NCBI GenBank assembly: GCA_032622095.1
Contig: CP136063.1
Coordinates: 30,382,987-30,446,986, forward strand
DNA: 64,000 nt
Origin: Siphonodentalium dalli
Lineage: Eukaryota > Mollusca > Scaphopoda > Gadilida > Siphonodentaliidae
Direction: 5' to 3'
Shown: piece after piece, positions 1 to 12,194 of the stretch
Layout of the letters: each line of letters begins with the position of its first letter
Numbering within the stretch: the stretch's first letter is position 1
Program-made: the position numbers and the translations under genes
The notes under the pieces: model-generated
What the model saw: the letters and a program-made list of their open reading frames with translations, nothing else
What the model was told of the DNA's origin: nothing
Databases searched by the model: none

Positions 1-1
1 A

Positions 2-1177
2 AGACTTTCTGATTCTTACAGATTAGCATCCAAATCTATGTCTGGTGCTCAGAGTGGAAATGCCAAATATTATAATCGAAAGCTTCGTGGTGCAACTATA
101 CATGTAGGTGATAGAGTCTTAGTAAAGACATTAGCTTTCGAAGGCAGACATAAATTGGCAGATAAATATGATTCTGAAGTTTATACTGTTAAATCTCAAC
201 CTAATTCTGACATTCCTGTTTTTAATTTAGAAGATGACAGTGGAAAGCAAAGAACTTTACATAGGAACCACTTGTTGCATATTGGTTCTCTACCCTTTGA
301 CTTTCCAGATGACGACACAGCCCTTAAATCTCCTCTTGAACAGAGAGATGCTGATGCACCAATTGTAGATCCTCTTATCCCACCTGTACGGCCACCAGAG
401 CCTAAGGTGCGGAAACGTCGTATTTCAGGTACTGGTAGTGTTACTTCACGTGATGAAGTTTGTGATAACCATATTAATGGTTCAGACCATATAGATGGTT
501 CAGATGAAGAATCGGTGATTTGTTTTGTTCCACAGGGCGTTGCAGGTATAAAATCTGCTCCTAATGCAGTGGACAGTTCAGCTCCATCTCGTCGGGGTGA
601 CGACTTTCCTGCGAGATTGGAAGCTGGTGGTATTTCTTCTTCCTGTGGTGACGACCGCACTCAAATAGATGAGTTCAGGGAAGTTAGAACTGATGTCGGT
701 GATGACAGTAATGTTGATATTTCAGCTACACAGGATTCGACAGGTCAACTTGAACTTCGTTCCACAGGTGATAGCAATGATGAGGCTGATGAGAATAATG
801 ATGATGAAGTTGTTGATATTGTCCGTGTACCTTTAGCACCTATTGCAGAAGATACTGTTGTTGTTGATGGTAATGTTGATGGTGCGAAAGCGAATGTTTC
901 AGGTGATGATGGTGCCTCGAGTAGTAGTCAGAGTGGAGACAGAGAAAGAATTTCTCTTTCAGCGTCCATACCAAAACCAGTACCTAGAAAATCTAGCAGA
1001 GCAAAGAAATCTCCATCATGGATGGGTGATTATATTTCAAATAATATTCAAACCATTTCAGGTGGAAAAGATGAATATAAGAATCAGCTTTTGCGTAAGC
1101 TTATGGAAAATCAGATCTGCACCAATGTAGCTCCAGATGTTCTTCAGTCCATTCTGAAGACTATATTGGATGAATAA
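2..1177 (+). CDS. Ty3/gypsy pol polyprotein, integrase C-terminus (partial, runs off left edge)
   Basis: The frame is open from base 2, so the first methionine at 38 is internal and the true start lies outside the window. The first ~90 residues look like the end of a Ty3/gypsy integrase: a basic YYNRKLRGA segment, then VGDRVLVKT, then a GPY/F-like barrel ending in HRNHLLHIG. This region packs the integrase C-terminal domain and often influences target choice. The remaining ~280 residues are acidic, low-complexity tail, with a late basic PRKSSRAKKSPSWMGDY motif of the kind common at gypsy pol C-termini. The ORF is followed by 664 bp of non-coding DNA, a polypurine tract and an LTR, which fits the 3' end of an element. 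RT and the integrase catalytic core are off-window. Confidence in the family is high; completeness cannot be judged. Confidence 0.85.
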   Translation, partial: RLSDSYRLASKSMSGAQSGNAKYYNRKLRGATIHVGDRVLVKTLAFEGRHKLADKYDSEVYTVKSQPNSDIPVFNLEDDSGKQRTLHRNHLLHIGSLPFDFPDDDTALKSPLEQRDADAPIVDPLIPPVRPPEPKVRKRRISGTGSVTSRDEVCDNHINGSDHIDGSDEESVICFVPQGVAGIKSAPNAVDSSAPSRRGDDFPARLEAGGISSSCGDDRTQIDEFREVRTDVGDDSNVDISATQDSTGQLELRSTGDSNDEADENNDDEVVDIVRVPLAPIAEDTVVVDGNVDGAKANVSGDDGASSSSQSGDRERISLSASIPKPVPRKSSRAKKSPSWMGDYISNNIQTISGGKDEYKNQLLRKLMENQICTNVAPDVLQSILKTILDE

Positions 1178-1841
1178 GATTTTCATTTTCAGTTCACTCA
1201 CTTATATTCAGTGATTCCATATTACTGATATGTCAGTTTCAATGATGTGTGTATACATTGGACATAGGCGTTGTCCTGTTGTGTTAGTTGTTTTTATGTA
1301 TTGATATTATGTATTGTTAGGTATCACTTATCATCTTCGTACGATCAGAGATATTTCCACTTATTCCAGCTGACGATCCAGTGTAGAGCTACGACTCATA
1401 TGAGGTACCAGTTTTCAAGGAATTCTATTTTTGTTCGTTATATACTCTATGAGGTGATAAAGTGTTCCTTTCTATATATGATTATGATTTTAACATATTT
1501 GTGTTGATTGTTGTGTATTCATGATTGAAGTTCTCAGATAGACCAGCCAGTGTGAATCAGTGGTGATTCCATTTCAGTGGTGTTGTGTGATATATTCACG
1601 TTGTTTACTGTCTACGCCAGATAGTGAAGATTAAGTTGATTAAGTGAAGTTATATAATGCTGATATTTTATTTCAGTTCTGAAGATAGGTCGGTGTCAAG
1701 GTTATCTCTGTGTATGAGAATTTTATAGATGATAATTTTCCATTATCAGTTGCAGAGTTTGAAAGTCATGTATATTTGCGACATTTCCTTTCAGTATTGG
1801 TTTAAATGACTAGGGAGTCATTTTGTCAACAGAGGGGAGAG
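1178..1841 (+). other. 3' non-coding region and polypurine tract of the left-edge Ty3/gypsy element
   Basis: No convincing ORF lies between the pol stop and the LTR; a 78-codon reading frame at 1271-1507 has no recognisable features. The last bases, 1831-1841 (AGAGGGGAGAG), are a classic polypurine tract for plus-strand priming and abut the LTR exactly. There is no env-like ORF. Confidence 0.7.
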
Positions 1842-2549
1842 TGTGACCGTGCTATTTTATATACCAAATCAGTATATGCCTTTATTACATGCTACACATG
1901 TATACTAACTAAGTTATTAAACCTAACTCACTAATATACATTTTATAGCCGCATTGTAATCATTTCATTCCACGTACTTGGTTCATTCCATTTCGCGCTA
2001 TTCCGTTCTGCACATTCCCCGTTTCCTAGTCTCATTGCTGATCTGTATTTTGCTATTTCCTATTTCTACTTTCGCCCAATATCTCATCCACTCTATTCTC
2101 TATCTTTTATTTACCGCCCAATCTGAGATCTAACTGTCGGGACACTGAGGTGTTTTAGCCAATCATAGGTAAGCTTATTTACCGCGCTTTCTCAGTCCGT
2201 ATTTCGTCGCCAAGGTGTACGCATCGCAATATCGTATAACACTCTCAGTGTTATCCTAATTTCTTCATGCTCGAAGAATGTTAATAAGTTTAAGAAGTAA
2301 TATATGAATACTACATTATGACATCTGACCTATGCTTTCCAAAGGATGGTATGTAATATTTGTTATGTTTTCACCCGTTATTATCGCTTATATATTAATA
2401 ATATTGTCTTCGGTTTTGAAACTTTAGTGTTGTCACATTTGCATATATATATTTGCCCCATAATGTATGGATTTAGGAAATCGCACGCTGCGTTCATAAT
2501 ATCCCTTTTATACCAGCAATATAGGTTTTATTTCTAACTGTTCGTCACA
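1842..2549 (+). repeat. 3' LTR of the left-edge Ty3/gypsy element
   Basis: The LTR begins TGTGAC immediately after the polypurine tract and ends GTCACA, a perfect 6-bp terminal inverted repeat with TG..CA ends, about 708 bp. The matching 5' LTR is outside the window, so the right boundary cannot be confirmed by comparison; an alternative end at 2615 (TCACA) is possible. The target duplication cannot be checked. Confidence 0.65.
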
Positions 2550-2976
2550 GTTAGGATTGTGTCAAAATAGTTGTTTATATCGACAATAGGGAAGTTGGTT
2601 TTTGACACAATCACATTTCACATATTTATTTATATCCATTCTGGATATATATTTTGGTAGCAACTACAACCTATGTATTTGTTCACCAGGGTCCTTTTTC
2701 TCGTTGGACATCTCTCGATTGATGTTGGATGTTCGATGTTGTGATGTTGCTGTCAAGCTGTCTGTGTAGATGTTATGTGATGTCATCCATATGTGTCTTG
2801 TGATGTTGGATTGTGTTCCGTTTGGTATTGCATGATGATGAGTATCGAATAAATGCATGATGAAGACTTTTAAAGGTAGGCTCAGTTTACTATAGACCCT
2901 GCCAGATGATCAAGACTCAGAGCCCCATAAATGTTTGTGATATAGCGACATGGTTCACAAAAGACCCACCCCTGTG
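2550..2976. other. Intergenic, with one short hairpin
   Basis: A 13-bp inverted repeat (GATTGTGTCAAAA at 2555-2567 with its complement at 2600-2612) could form a hairpin, or could be part of the preceding LTR if that is longer than annotated. Nothing else is recognised. Confidence 0.4.
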
Positions 2977-3186
2977 CTCTACTACACTATTTTTTTCGAC
3001 TCCTAGCTGAGGCACCTACTGAAATGTGCCAAAATTTTGTATAAAACACAAAAATCAATATGAGGCTCTTGGGTTGGGAGAAAAATAATCCACCATGACC
3101 CGAGAAGTGGGCGTGGAAAAATCTCACCTTCGAGTTCAGACTATGGACGAGCCTCATGTTCGGCAGAAATATCTCACTTTATTTCA
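2977..3186. repeat. Dispersed repeat R1, copy 1
   Basis: The segment from the TTTTTTCGACTCC motif through the CGGCAGAAATATCT motif recurs with moderate divergence at 40286-40475 and, shortened, at 63505-63596. All three copies are in the same orientation in the window. No termini or target duplications could be defined, so its class is unknown. Confidence 0.65.
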
Positions 3187-3282
3187 CCAATCAACTTCAA
3201 TCAATACTTTCTCATATGTTCTGTCCATCTAATTGTTTACTTGTTGTTTGTCTGTTTTATCTAAATTACTCTACCTGTGAAG

Positions 3283-4448
3283 TAGTCCAAGTCTTCTTGT
3301 ACTAAAACCAGCTAAGATATTGGGATGGCGTTGCTGGCGTTTAGTCCAAGCCCGCTTGCATACCAATCCTACCACATGAGTTACGCCCACGATCTGTGGC
3401 GGGAATTTGTGGTGTATTTTACTCGATTTACCTAGCAAATCAATACATGATGCTATATACATCGGAAAGGCTTACATCTAATGGTCATAATGGTGTATAA
3501 TAATCTAACTTTAATGTTAAATTACACATAGAATATTCCGGTTGATTGCCACAAACATCGATTTGTTTCTCTGTTTGTTTACGTTTTAACCGAAAGCCGA
3601 AGTGGTCCGAATAAGTTCGGCATAATCCGCTGTTTGTTCTGGGAATTCTACTTTCCGTTTCTATATATAGCGCGGGTTTTCCGAACAAAAATGGCGAAAA
3701 CCGATCGCCCGAAAGTCCAGTTTTCTATGTGCTTTCAGAACAATTCCCGCACTAAAAACTTAATGACATAATGGAGGATCAGAACGGTAGTTTTGTTGAC
3801 AATTATCGCAAGCAACTTGTCAAAATTGGAGCAAATTAGATCTCTTGTGTCTGACTTGCCATGCGTGTGGTGTGCATTTTGACATCTGTGTTGATAAAAT
3901 AATCGGAGAACCGAATCACACAGTTTCGAAATATAGTTCTTCCGTTTTAGTGGGACTTTTCAAACTTAAGGTTCATTTATTTAGTGTATTACATTTATAT
4001 CTCCAATGTTTAATTAATCTATTTATTATTTTATTTATTGACACACATAATTATGATTACAATGGAGAATTCATCGTAATTTGCGTTGTTGTCCAAAATC
4101 TACGGAATATTTTCAACGGAAAATGCCGAACACAGTTCGCAAGGTCAACCGAGTTCGCATACTTTTAAAAAATTGTAAACATTGAGGTAAATGTCTCTTT
4201 TCGCATTAAATTACCGTTTTAAATTCACAACTGATGTGGGTTTCAGATAAAATAGCATGTCTTCTGCGGAAAATATCCGTTTATTGTCGCAATTGTGATA
4301 TTTTATTTCATATAATTGTGGTTTTATTTGAGCGGGTCACTAACGCTTAAGCCGTGTCATAAGCGAGCATATAGGGCGGTCTTGGACTAAACGCCAGCAT
4401 CGCCATCCCAATATCTTAGCTGGTTTTAGTACAAGAAGACTTGGACTA
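3283..4448. mobile_element. Non-autonomous TIR transposon (MULE-like), 73-bp TIRs, 9-bp TSD
   Basis: The first 73 bases (starting TAGTCCAAGTC) are repeated in inverted orientation at the right end with only two mismatches. The element is flanked on both sides by the direct 9-bp repeat CCTGTGAAG (3274-3282 and 4449-4457), the expected target-site duplication. Long TIRs with a 9-bp duplication suit Mutator-like elements; hAT elements give 8 bp. Each TIR also contains an internal repeat of its own tip (TAGTCCAAG near both TIR ends). The 1.0-kb interior has a 107-codon frame at 3845-4168 with no transposase motifs, so the element is presumably mobilised in trans. The intact duplication and TIRs suggest a fairly recent insertion. 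Confidence 0.85.
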
Positions 4449-4744
4449 CCTGTGAAGTTGACTTGATTGTCAATAAACTTATCTGAAGTAACGTGCATTA
4501 GCTGAATTTAGAACTGACAACGCGTGTAAAATGGGTCGATTAAAATACAAATTGGTGCACTTGAATGCGCCAATAATAGTTTTCTTGGCCTCCCATAATA
4601 CATTTTATTGGACGATCCACCCGGTAATTCCGAGTGTTTGTCTATAAACCAAATGGTTTTGTAAAGTTTGTATACGCCCGTTTGAGAAAAACGGTTGTAT
4701 TGTGTAAATAGGTTGTCCGGCCGTCTGTCGCCGGTCCGTCCGAT

Positions 4745-5425
4745 TTTGTTTTCCGTATGGTAACTTAAGATTAAATTGAGTGAACAGAACCTAATTTGGT
4801 ATGTAGTGTTTACCACATCAAAATACAGATCGAGTTAGAATATATAGGTTTCGTCCGTATTATTGTTACTGAGTTATACCCCTTTTGCGACCTGATTTGC
4901 GGTTGCCGGATGATAACATTAGATTGAATCGAGAGAACAGAACAAAATTTGGTATGTTAGTATACCACATCAAAATATAGATCAGGTTCGAATATGGGTT
5001 ACTTCCGCTTGATTGTTAATTAGTTATGTCCCATTTTCGACTTACATTTTACCTGATTTGCGGTTTCCGGGTGATAACTTTTTTAGACTGAATCAAGTGA
5101 ACTGAACCACATTTGGTATATTAGTTTACCACCCCAAAATACATATCAAGTCCGAATGGGTTTCGTCCGCATGATTTTGACTAAGTTATATCCCTTTTTT
5201 TTAGATATATATTTTACCTTATGTGTGGTTTTCGGATAATAACTTTAGATTGAATCGAGTGAACAGAACCAAATTTGGTATGTTAGTTTATCATATCAAA
5301 ATTCAGATCAAATTCGAATATGGGTTTCGTCCGCATGATTTTACTGAGTTATGCCCCTTTTCGACTTAGATTTTACCCGATATGCGGTTTCCAGATGATA
5401 ACTTTAGATTGAGTCGAGAGAATTT
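4745..5425. repeat. Tandem array, ~150-165 bp units, about four copies
   Basis: The phrase GAACAGAACCAAATTTGG recurs at about 4782, 4934, 5099 and 5261, each time followed by a variant of a 'TTTCGTCCGCATGATT..GAGTTATGCCCC' pattern and a 'GCGGTTTCCGGATGATAACTTTAGATTGA' pattern. Unit spacing is 152, 165 and 162 bp. Units have diverged with small indels, so this is an old array. Confidence 0.75.
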
Positions 5426-5483
5426 CTCAGTCAAAAATACCACACTTGAAATTATTGTGTTTTATTTTTGTTATTATTTCGTC

Positions 5484-6086
5484 TTAAAGGGGTACTGTAC
5501 GCCATTTCCATATAACTTTTCCAATAAATTTCCGATAATAACACCGATCTATTATCGATAATATATAGTAACATAAGTAATTTGAGTCGAAGATGTATTC
5601 TGTTAACGCTCATGTTAATATGCTATCTTAAATTTAATAATTTAAAAGTTGATAATTTAATATAAATTGAATTTATGGCTGGAGCCATAAAATGGCGTAA
5701 ATTGTAATACCAATTTCCGTGTACCGGACGTAATCAAATTATAATTGAGGATACTGGATTAGTAAACCCATTGCACACACGATTGGTTGAAACATTATGC
5801 GGATACGGGGAGAAAACTCAAGCCACTCACTGACTAGTGACGATAAATGAGTATATGGGACTAGTATGCATATATAATATAAGTTTTATTTGATACATTT
5901 GGTTGAAAAATGTACAAAAATTACTCGACAACGACAATTTGTATTTTTGCATTCCGGTAAATTTGTCATCCGTAACACTACTTCGTACTCAACAGACTTT
6001 CAAATAATGGAAAATTTGTTACCTTATTCTCCGAATCGGAGTCTATAGAAACCAACAACAACATTTGGCGTACGATATCCCTTTAA
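5484..6086. mobile_element. TTAA-flanked MITE, family A
   Basis: TTAA-AGGGGTACTGTACGCC at the left and its imperfect complement ending CCCTTTAA at the right bound a 603-bp element with no coding capacity. The right third is repeated at 12724-12887, and both ends recur at 38965-40124. TTAA at both ends is the target duplication. Termini beginning AGG (purine-purine) after TTAA fit Kolobok-like elements better than piggyBac, whose termini begin CC; this superfamily assignment is inference. Confidence 0.75.
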
Positions 6087-6353
6087 GTCAAAGGTTTCAA
6101 ACAAATTAAACTAAACCTTGCCTCACTCTACTCCAGAAACGGCGTAGTATGCCCCGCCCCGATGGTGTGCTAATGTGGATGTTTATATACATGGAAAACG
6201 GCACAAACGTGTCAATAACATGCAATCTACGCAATATTTATGATTTATATAAGAACAACCTATATCTGTTATATACTATTCTTTCGTTTTTGGCGGTTTT
6301 AGCGGATGTGACTATTTTACCAGCTATTCCCACGACAAAGATCGCCCGTATCT

Positions 6354-6803
6354 TTAAAGGCCCACTTAATTTTCGAACCCCCAGATCACATTATATAAAA
6401 CATATACCATATTATATATCATTTGAAAGAGGAAGCTCCGAAACGTTGTATTATCAACTTATGTGGTGAAATAAACTATGATCTCATTAGTTTCTGCTAT
6501 GCCCAAAAACTTAAAAAACGCATCTATGTGTATTATTTTCAATGAAAGAGGAATAACTCTATTGAATTATTAGAAGAGTTCCCCCTTTTTCAACATAATT
6601 CAACAGAGTTATTCCTCTTTCATTGAAAATAATACACATAGATGCGTTTTTTTTAGCATAGCAGAAACTAATGAGTTCGTAGTTTATTTCACCAGAAGGT
6701 TGATAATACAATGTTTTGGAGCGTCCACTTTCAAATGATATATAATATGGTATATATTTTATATATGTCATCTGGGGGGTTCTAAAATTATGTGGGCCTT
6801 TAA
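6354..6803. mobile_element. 450-bp fold-back (near-perfect palindrome) with TTAA ends
   Basis: Bases from TTAAAGGCCCAC to about 6570 are the reverse complement of about 6597-6803 with few mismatches, leaving a loop of roughly 25 bases. The outer tips read TTAAAGGCCCAC and GTGGGCCTTTAA, so the whole palindrome behaves like a TTAA-inserted MITE with arms of about 215 bp. Open frames on both strands here are mirror images of the arms and not genes. Confidence 0.75.
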
Positions 6804-8200
6804 CGTTTATTTGCACAAAATTACACAATAACATTTTTGGTCTATGCAGGGCGATAAACGAAATTTAGTTTTCGACGCCACCGATGAAGAGTTAATGTGT
6901 ATATAGAATGATAGATTAATACATGCACAATATAATAAAGCTTATACTCACCAAAAATACATGTATATATAGGAAATGTGATGATTGTATCAAATATTAA
7001 TAAAAATAACAATAGCAATAAAAATTCAAATTTACAATGTGTTCAGTTTGGTTTCTGTTTCAGTTCATTTTGTATTTGTCAATATCGTCTGTTGCAAACT
7101 CCATAGAGCGCTCTCTACGTTATCACTACGAAATAGCACTGCCATAAGGACATTTTTTTATAACAATTTCTTACATGTTTTTAATTCTTATGTTTTAGGG
7201 TTACAATTGTCTATGTCTGGCTCAGTTCACATTGTTCTTATCAATACCGAAAAAATACCAAAAGAATTAGCATTATTGCAAACTTTTGGTGGTCAAAATA
7301 AGATAATAAGTGAATAAATATAGTTCCGACGATTTACTGCGCTAAAAATAGACTTCCCGAACTTGTGTTTTTGTAAAATGGCGACATTAGATTCTATGAA
7401 TTTTATATCTGCGTATCAACATTCTAAAGATTTAATCAGAGTTAAGCATGATATGAATTCTTGACTCGAATGGAATCGGATTAGACCACTTCACCAAAAG
7501 CATGTTTGGTTTTAGTGGGTCTTTACATACATATATCTGAACAATGGCAATGTTTATTCAATTGTGAGGACTGCAATTTGCAAATTTCTCGAAAATGTGT
7601 GACTGGAAGTGTAGATAATTAGATTTTCTTCTCTTCTCACTGGACAGGAGACAGTCACAGCGTGACAGTGGAGCTGAGGCTAGCGCCGGTAAATTAATAA
7701 CTTGAATCTGTCAACAATAGACTAATGGATTATTTCTATGGTATGTACATCATGTATTTACTAGTATTTATCTTATAGTTATACAATTCCTCGAGTCAAA
7801 ATATTATAGTATGCCGTTGGCTTTGTGGATATTATTTAAGTGCGTCTGCACCCGGCCAAGTCCATGTTTATTTACATCGCATGCCATTCGAGTCACGTTA
7901 AAATTAAAACAATTTTATTTTAAATAATGCAGTGTGAATTTGTGTCATGTCACACGTAAACCGAAACTCGTGAGTCATGTTAAATCGTGTCTTGATAAAT
8001 ACTAAAATAACAGATGATTGAGTATCAAAGCTGCTGACCATAGACATCATTGATGATATCAATTGGAAACCAAATTCAAATTGACATAGATAATTGCGTT
8101 TAAACGCACTAATGAATCTCTAATATCCACACGTATCCTATATTTGTTCCACCCATTGTACCATGGACTACATCATTTGAATTATTGGGAGTTTATGTAA
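6804..8200. other. Intergenic; nothing recognised
   Basis: AT-rich unique-looking sequence. A 110-codon frame at 6985-7317 has no recognisable domain and unremarkable composition, so it is not called as a gene. Confidence 0.4.
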
Positions 8201-8209
8201 TGTGGCTAA

Positions 8210-8420
8210 TTGAGCTTAATCACAATAAGGAATATTCCTTATTGCGCTTAAGGGCAATATGAATATTGCAATAAGAATATTCTTTATTGTGCTTAAGCGC
8301 AATTAGAATACTTATTTTATGTGCTTAAAAGCGCAATATTTAAGAGATTCCTGAATTTTTAAGCAATAGGAGCTTTCCATATTGTGGTTTCATTATTGCG
8401 TTTTTAAAAGCTCAATTATT
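8210..8420. repeat. Cluster of short palindromes (AATATTCCTTATTGCGCTTAAG-like)
   Basis: Variants of AATAAGAATATTCYTTATT and of GCGCTTAAG / CTTAAGCGC recur in both orientations about six times. It can fold extensively. It may be the remains of nested fold-back elements; no termini are defined. Confidence 0.45.
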
Positions 8421-8624
8421 TATTAAATGTCAATTTGGCTTCCCATAGATCTCACACAGTCAATCATTCAATGTTATTTTTTTAACATTTTGAATTACAT
8501 GTACAATTTAATAAATTTATTATACTAAATTGTATTGTAACTATTGTTATTGTCCTTATTCCCCATACAGCATGTGCAGTTGTGCACATATTTTATGATA
8601 GACTAGTGAGTACTATTATTACTG

Positions 8625-8969
8625 ACGAAGGGGTCACTCTTACCAAAAAAGGGAAGGGTACACATGGTTTGAAAATGTGCTGAAGGGTACACAGGGTTTG
8701 AAAATGTGCTGAAGGGTACACAGGGTTTGAACATGTGCTGAAGGGTACACAGGGTTTGTGATCGACATGGACATCATTACTGAAATTATCCGTTTGTTTT
8801 CAGTACATTTTAATATTCATTGGAATGTAAACAATTATTCTCTAACAGAAATTATGGGGGGGGGGTTGTACGGAAACTGAATTGTCCCACATTTATAACG
8901 TCATAATAACGACATTTCAAATCATGTGTACCCTTCAGCACTTTTTTGGTGAGAGTGACCCCTTCAGCA
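8625..8969. mobile_element. Short TIR element containing a 29-bp minisatellite
   Basis: The left end (GAAGGGGTCACTCTTACCAAAAAAG, then AAGGGTACACATGGTTTGAAA) is matched in inverse at 8918-8969. Between them, 8653-8758 holds about 3.7 direct copies of a 29-bp unit (CTGAAGGGTACACAGGGTTTG + AAAATGTG) that derives from the TIR's own inner part. A run of nine G residues follows. The target duplication is not clear. Confidence 0.6.
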
Positions 8970-9740
8970 TTAACACTCGTACTAGTAGTAGTTAATACTG
9001 CACTACTGTCAATATTCCAACATCACTTTACATCAATCATCAATTCAAAAACTGGTCTTTTTATGTGTTGAATTTAGTTTAAACTTTTTATAAAAAAAAG
9101 CCTGGTTGAATATCTACCATATGGTGCGTCGTTCCTACCCTCAATCTGCTGTCATTGAGACGTTCAACGTTATTTTGCTATTTTGCATGCGAAGAGGTAG
9201 ACTGCTTGAGACCTCGTGGTAGATACATTCACTCCAGGCATTCAACTTTTTGGATCTAAACTTTGACAATTTAGCCAAACACACTATTTTCATATCAGTG
9301 ATGATTGATTAATTGATTGGGGTTTATTGTCGCTTTACCTTCAATCAACATTCTGTACGAAGTATCTAATTACGTTCTTCGTATGTTTACATAAATATTC
9401 TCACCTTTACTAAAGATATTCTTCTTGTATAACGGCTCAAATTCAGTGGTCTTGGTCCTTATTGGAGTCGAAACTGTGATCAACACCAACAAACCAATAT
9501 GGCTACCATTCTGAGACAACGTGCAGATAGTGTTTTATCAGTGCGCATGTCTGTACTCGATACACATATCTGTTCAAGTGTTTACACATATGTGTAAATA
9601 TAGAAAAACATACACAACATGTGTATACACATGTATACAATACTGTATAGATATTGGAGGTACACACCATGTGTACAGTGCCAATGGCATTCTACCTACA
9701 CAGTAGTTTGCAGAGAGTACATGTACACGAGATAAACAAC
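8970..9740. other. Intergenic with a weak inverted pair
   Basis: A GCCTGG.TGAAT..ATCTACCA motif near 9101-9126 recurs in inverse near 9207-9236, possibly a small TIR element of about 136 bp. Otherwise nothing is recognised until zinc-finger block A. Confidence 0.35.
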
Positions 9741-9770
9741 GGATACATGTATATATGACTACGCGGTATC

Positions 9771-9800
9771 TGACGTCACGAGATAGACAGCGGATATATA
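9771..9800 (+). promoter_or_regulatory. CRE-like TGACGTCA and TATATA upstream of zinc-finger pseudogene A
   Basis: A perfect CRE palindrome (TGACGTCA, 9771-9778) lies 53 bp before the ATG and a TATATA motif lies at 9795-9800. The same arrangement, with identical spacing to the ATG, precedes paralogue B (24238-24245). CREB/ATF factors bind this octamer; function here is inference. Confidence 0.45.
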
Positions 9801-9823
9801 GGACTATCTGACTATTCTACACA

Positions 9824-10334
<511 letters not shown>

Positions 10335-10654
10335 GTTGGTGACATTTAATATGTTCGTCGAAGGAGGATTGGAAACAATCTTAGAATCCAATGACAGAGC
10401 GGAAAAGGAGGGCAAAATGAATCTTATCCCTAAATTACTATTTCTGTGGCCTCAAGGATAAAAAAATATTTTATTTGAGTCGAGGAACTTATCTATCAGA
10501 ATTAATCTTCTTCGTAAATTAGCTTTGCACTATGAACTGTATGATTGGGAGGCCTTGCTCAAATTATATGCAGTACTAGTATGCAGTGGATTCCGCACAT
10601 AGAGTTTGGTGAAAGCTTATAGGAAAAATAACCCCAGTGAAGATCCATCTATAC

Positions 10655-10912
10655 TTACTATTAGAACGGTATACATGAGATCCTGTGTATCAGTAGCCCC
10701 TTTATTACTATTTGAACGGTATACATGATACACTATTTATCAGTAGCTCAATTCTTACTATTATAACGGTGTACATTAGATCCTATGTATCAGTAGCCCC
10801 GTTCTTACTAAATATTGTAACGGTATACATGAGGCCCTATGTATCGGTAGCTCCATTCTTACTATTAGAACGGTATACATGAGACCCAATGTATCAGATG
10901 CTCCATTCCTGT
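10655..10912. repeat. 50-bp minisatellite, five copies
   Basis: Units starting TTACTATTAGAACGGTATAC occur at 10655, 10705, 10755, 10805 and 10859, each ending near CAGTAGCCCC. The same locus has about two units in block B (38642-38740) and one in block C (62188-62225), so the copy number has changed since duplication. Confidence 0.75.
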
Positions 10913-10990
10913 AACCACGCCTCGTTGATAGAGGGTAACTAACGATTCGTATCAACATGAATTATTTCATTAGATATGTATCAGAAATGG

Positions 10991-11518
10991 TTAAATATGG
11001 ATTATCTCTTTACATAACAATTTTTAAATAGTTGCGTGGGTATAAAATAATAGATATGAACTGAAGACCCATGTCGGGAAAAGTTTCTATCAATTAATAT
11101 TGATTTTATTTCGAATATTAAATCGGGACCGTTCGTGTTACTATTTTTAGAACAGACCATTCGGATGATACCATATTGCGATATAGAGCACTGGGCTGTT
11201 CCTACGGCTACACAACTAAAGTCAATTGTCACAGATTGGTTGTTTGTATTGTTTTATTCCACATATATAAGCGCTAATAAGTATAATTAACGTTTATTTG
11301 TGACAAAATTGTTACATAAAATTTCTGGTCTCTGTTAACGGTAACCACTATTGTTCGCTAGCTGAACAAACACACATTTTTAGACCAGAAAATATTCGAG
11401 ATAAAATTAATATTAATCGATAGAAGCATTTCCGGACAGGAGTCTTCGATTCAAATCTAATAGTTTATACCCCGGTAACTATATAATGCACGTTTACAAA
11501 GAGATAATCCACCTTTAA
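10991..11518. mobile_element. TTAA-flanked MITE, family B, copy 1
   Basis: A 528-bp element bounded by TTAA with TIRs of the type GGATTATCTCTTT / AAAGAGATAATCC. Blocks B (around 38819) and C (around 62312) are uninterrupted at this point, so the insertion site and TTAA duplication can be read directly. Its minus-strand 76-codon frame (11002-11232) is shared by other copies only because the element is repeated. No transposase is encoded. Confidence 0.8.
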
Positions 11519-12194
11519 TTGGTTAATTCTGTTATTCGTGGTCGCATTTTGTTACAAATAACCATAGCGAGCGCCACGTATGATTAAATGTTGTGTTAGA
11601 TTTAATGTAACATACACAATTCCCGTATTCTTTTCCCAAAGATGATAGCCATACAGCCATCCGCCTTAAATCATTGATATTTATTGTGAAATAATTTGCA
11701 CGCCATGCCACATATTTCTAAGAACAAATTTTACTTGAGCGCGAATAAATGTAAAATGTGTCGATCCTCTCACTCGTGGGTACCAATCTTCTCATTTTAA
11801 TAGAAATGACCAATGTTAGGTCCTAGTATTGCAAATATATACTTACTATTAGAACAATATACATGAGATCCAAGGTACCAAATTTGGTATGTTGTTTACG
11901 ACACCAAAATACAGATCTTTCTTGTCCGAGCAAATATATCAACCATACTTTGTCGGTTCGAATTTATCATGGTGGTGGTATGTCAGCACCGCCGGTGCAA
12001 TCTCTTATTTGCAATTGATTTTGATACATCAAAGTTTTTGGCAGGATATTTTCAAACCAGTGGAATAAGATACATACAAATGACCCATTAAAGCACCAGC
12101 CAAATATGCATATTACTTGGTGTATTTAAGACTTACGAATAAATCACCGATTTGACTCGGAAAATTGTTATATGTATCATTTTACCATCATCTA

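Larger units (their letters stand above)
10340..12194. repeat. 3' flank of zinc-finger block A (paralogous to 37135-40285 and 61874-63003)
   Basis: Sequence downstream of the zinc-finger stop (GTTGGTGACATTTAATATG onward) is shared with the other two blocks, showing that the duplicated unit was several kb and not just the gene. This copy carries the 50-bp minisatellite at 10655-10912 and a MITE at 10991-11518. Confidence 0.75.

Noticed and set aside
2653-2680. TGGTAGCAACTACAACC after the left LTR as a primer binding site (tandem element)
   Set aside because: The LTR would then end without CA and no gag follows; chance TGG is more likely.
6149-6834. Open frames on both strands near the 6354-6803 palindrome
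   Set aside because: They are mirror images created by the fold-back arms.
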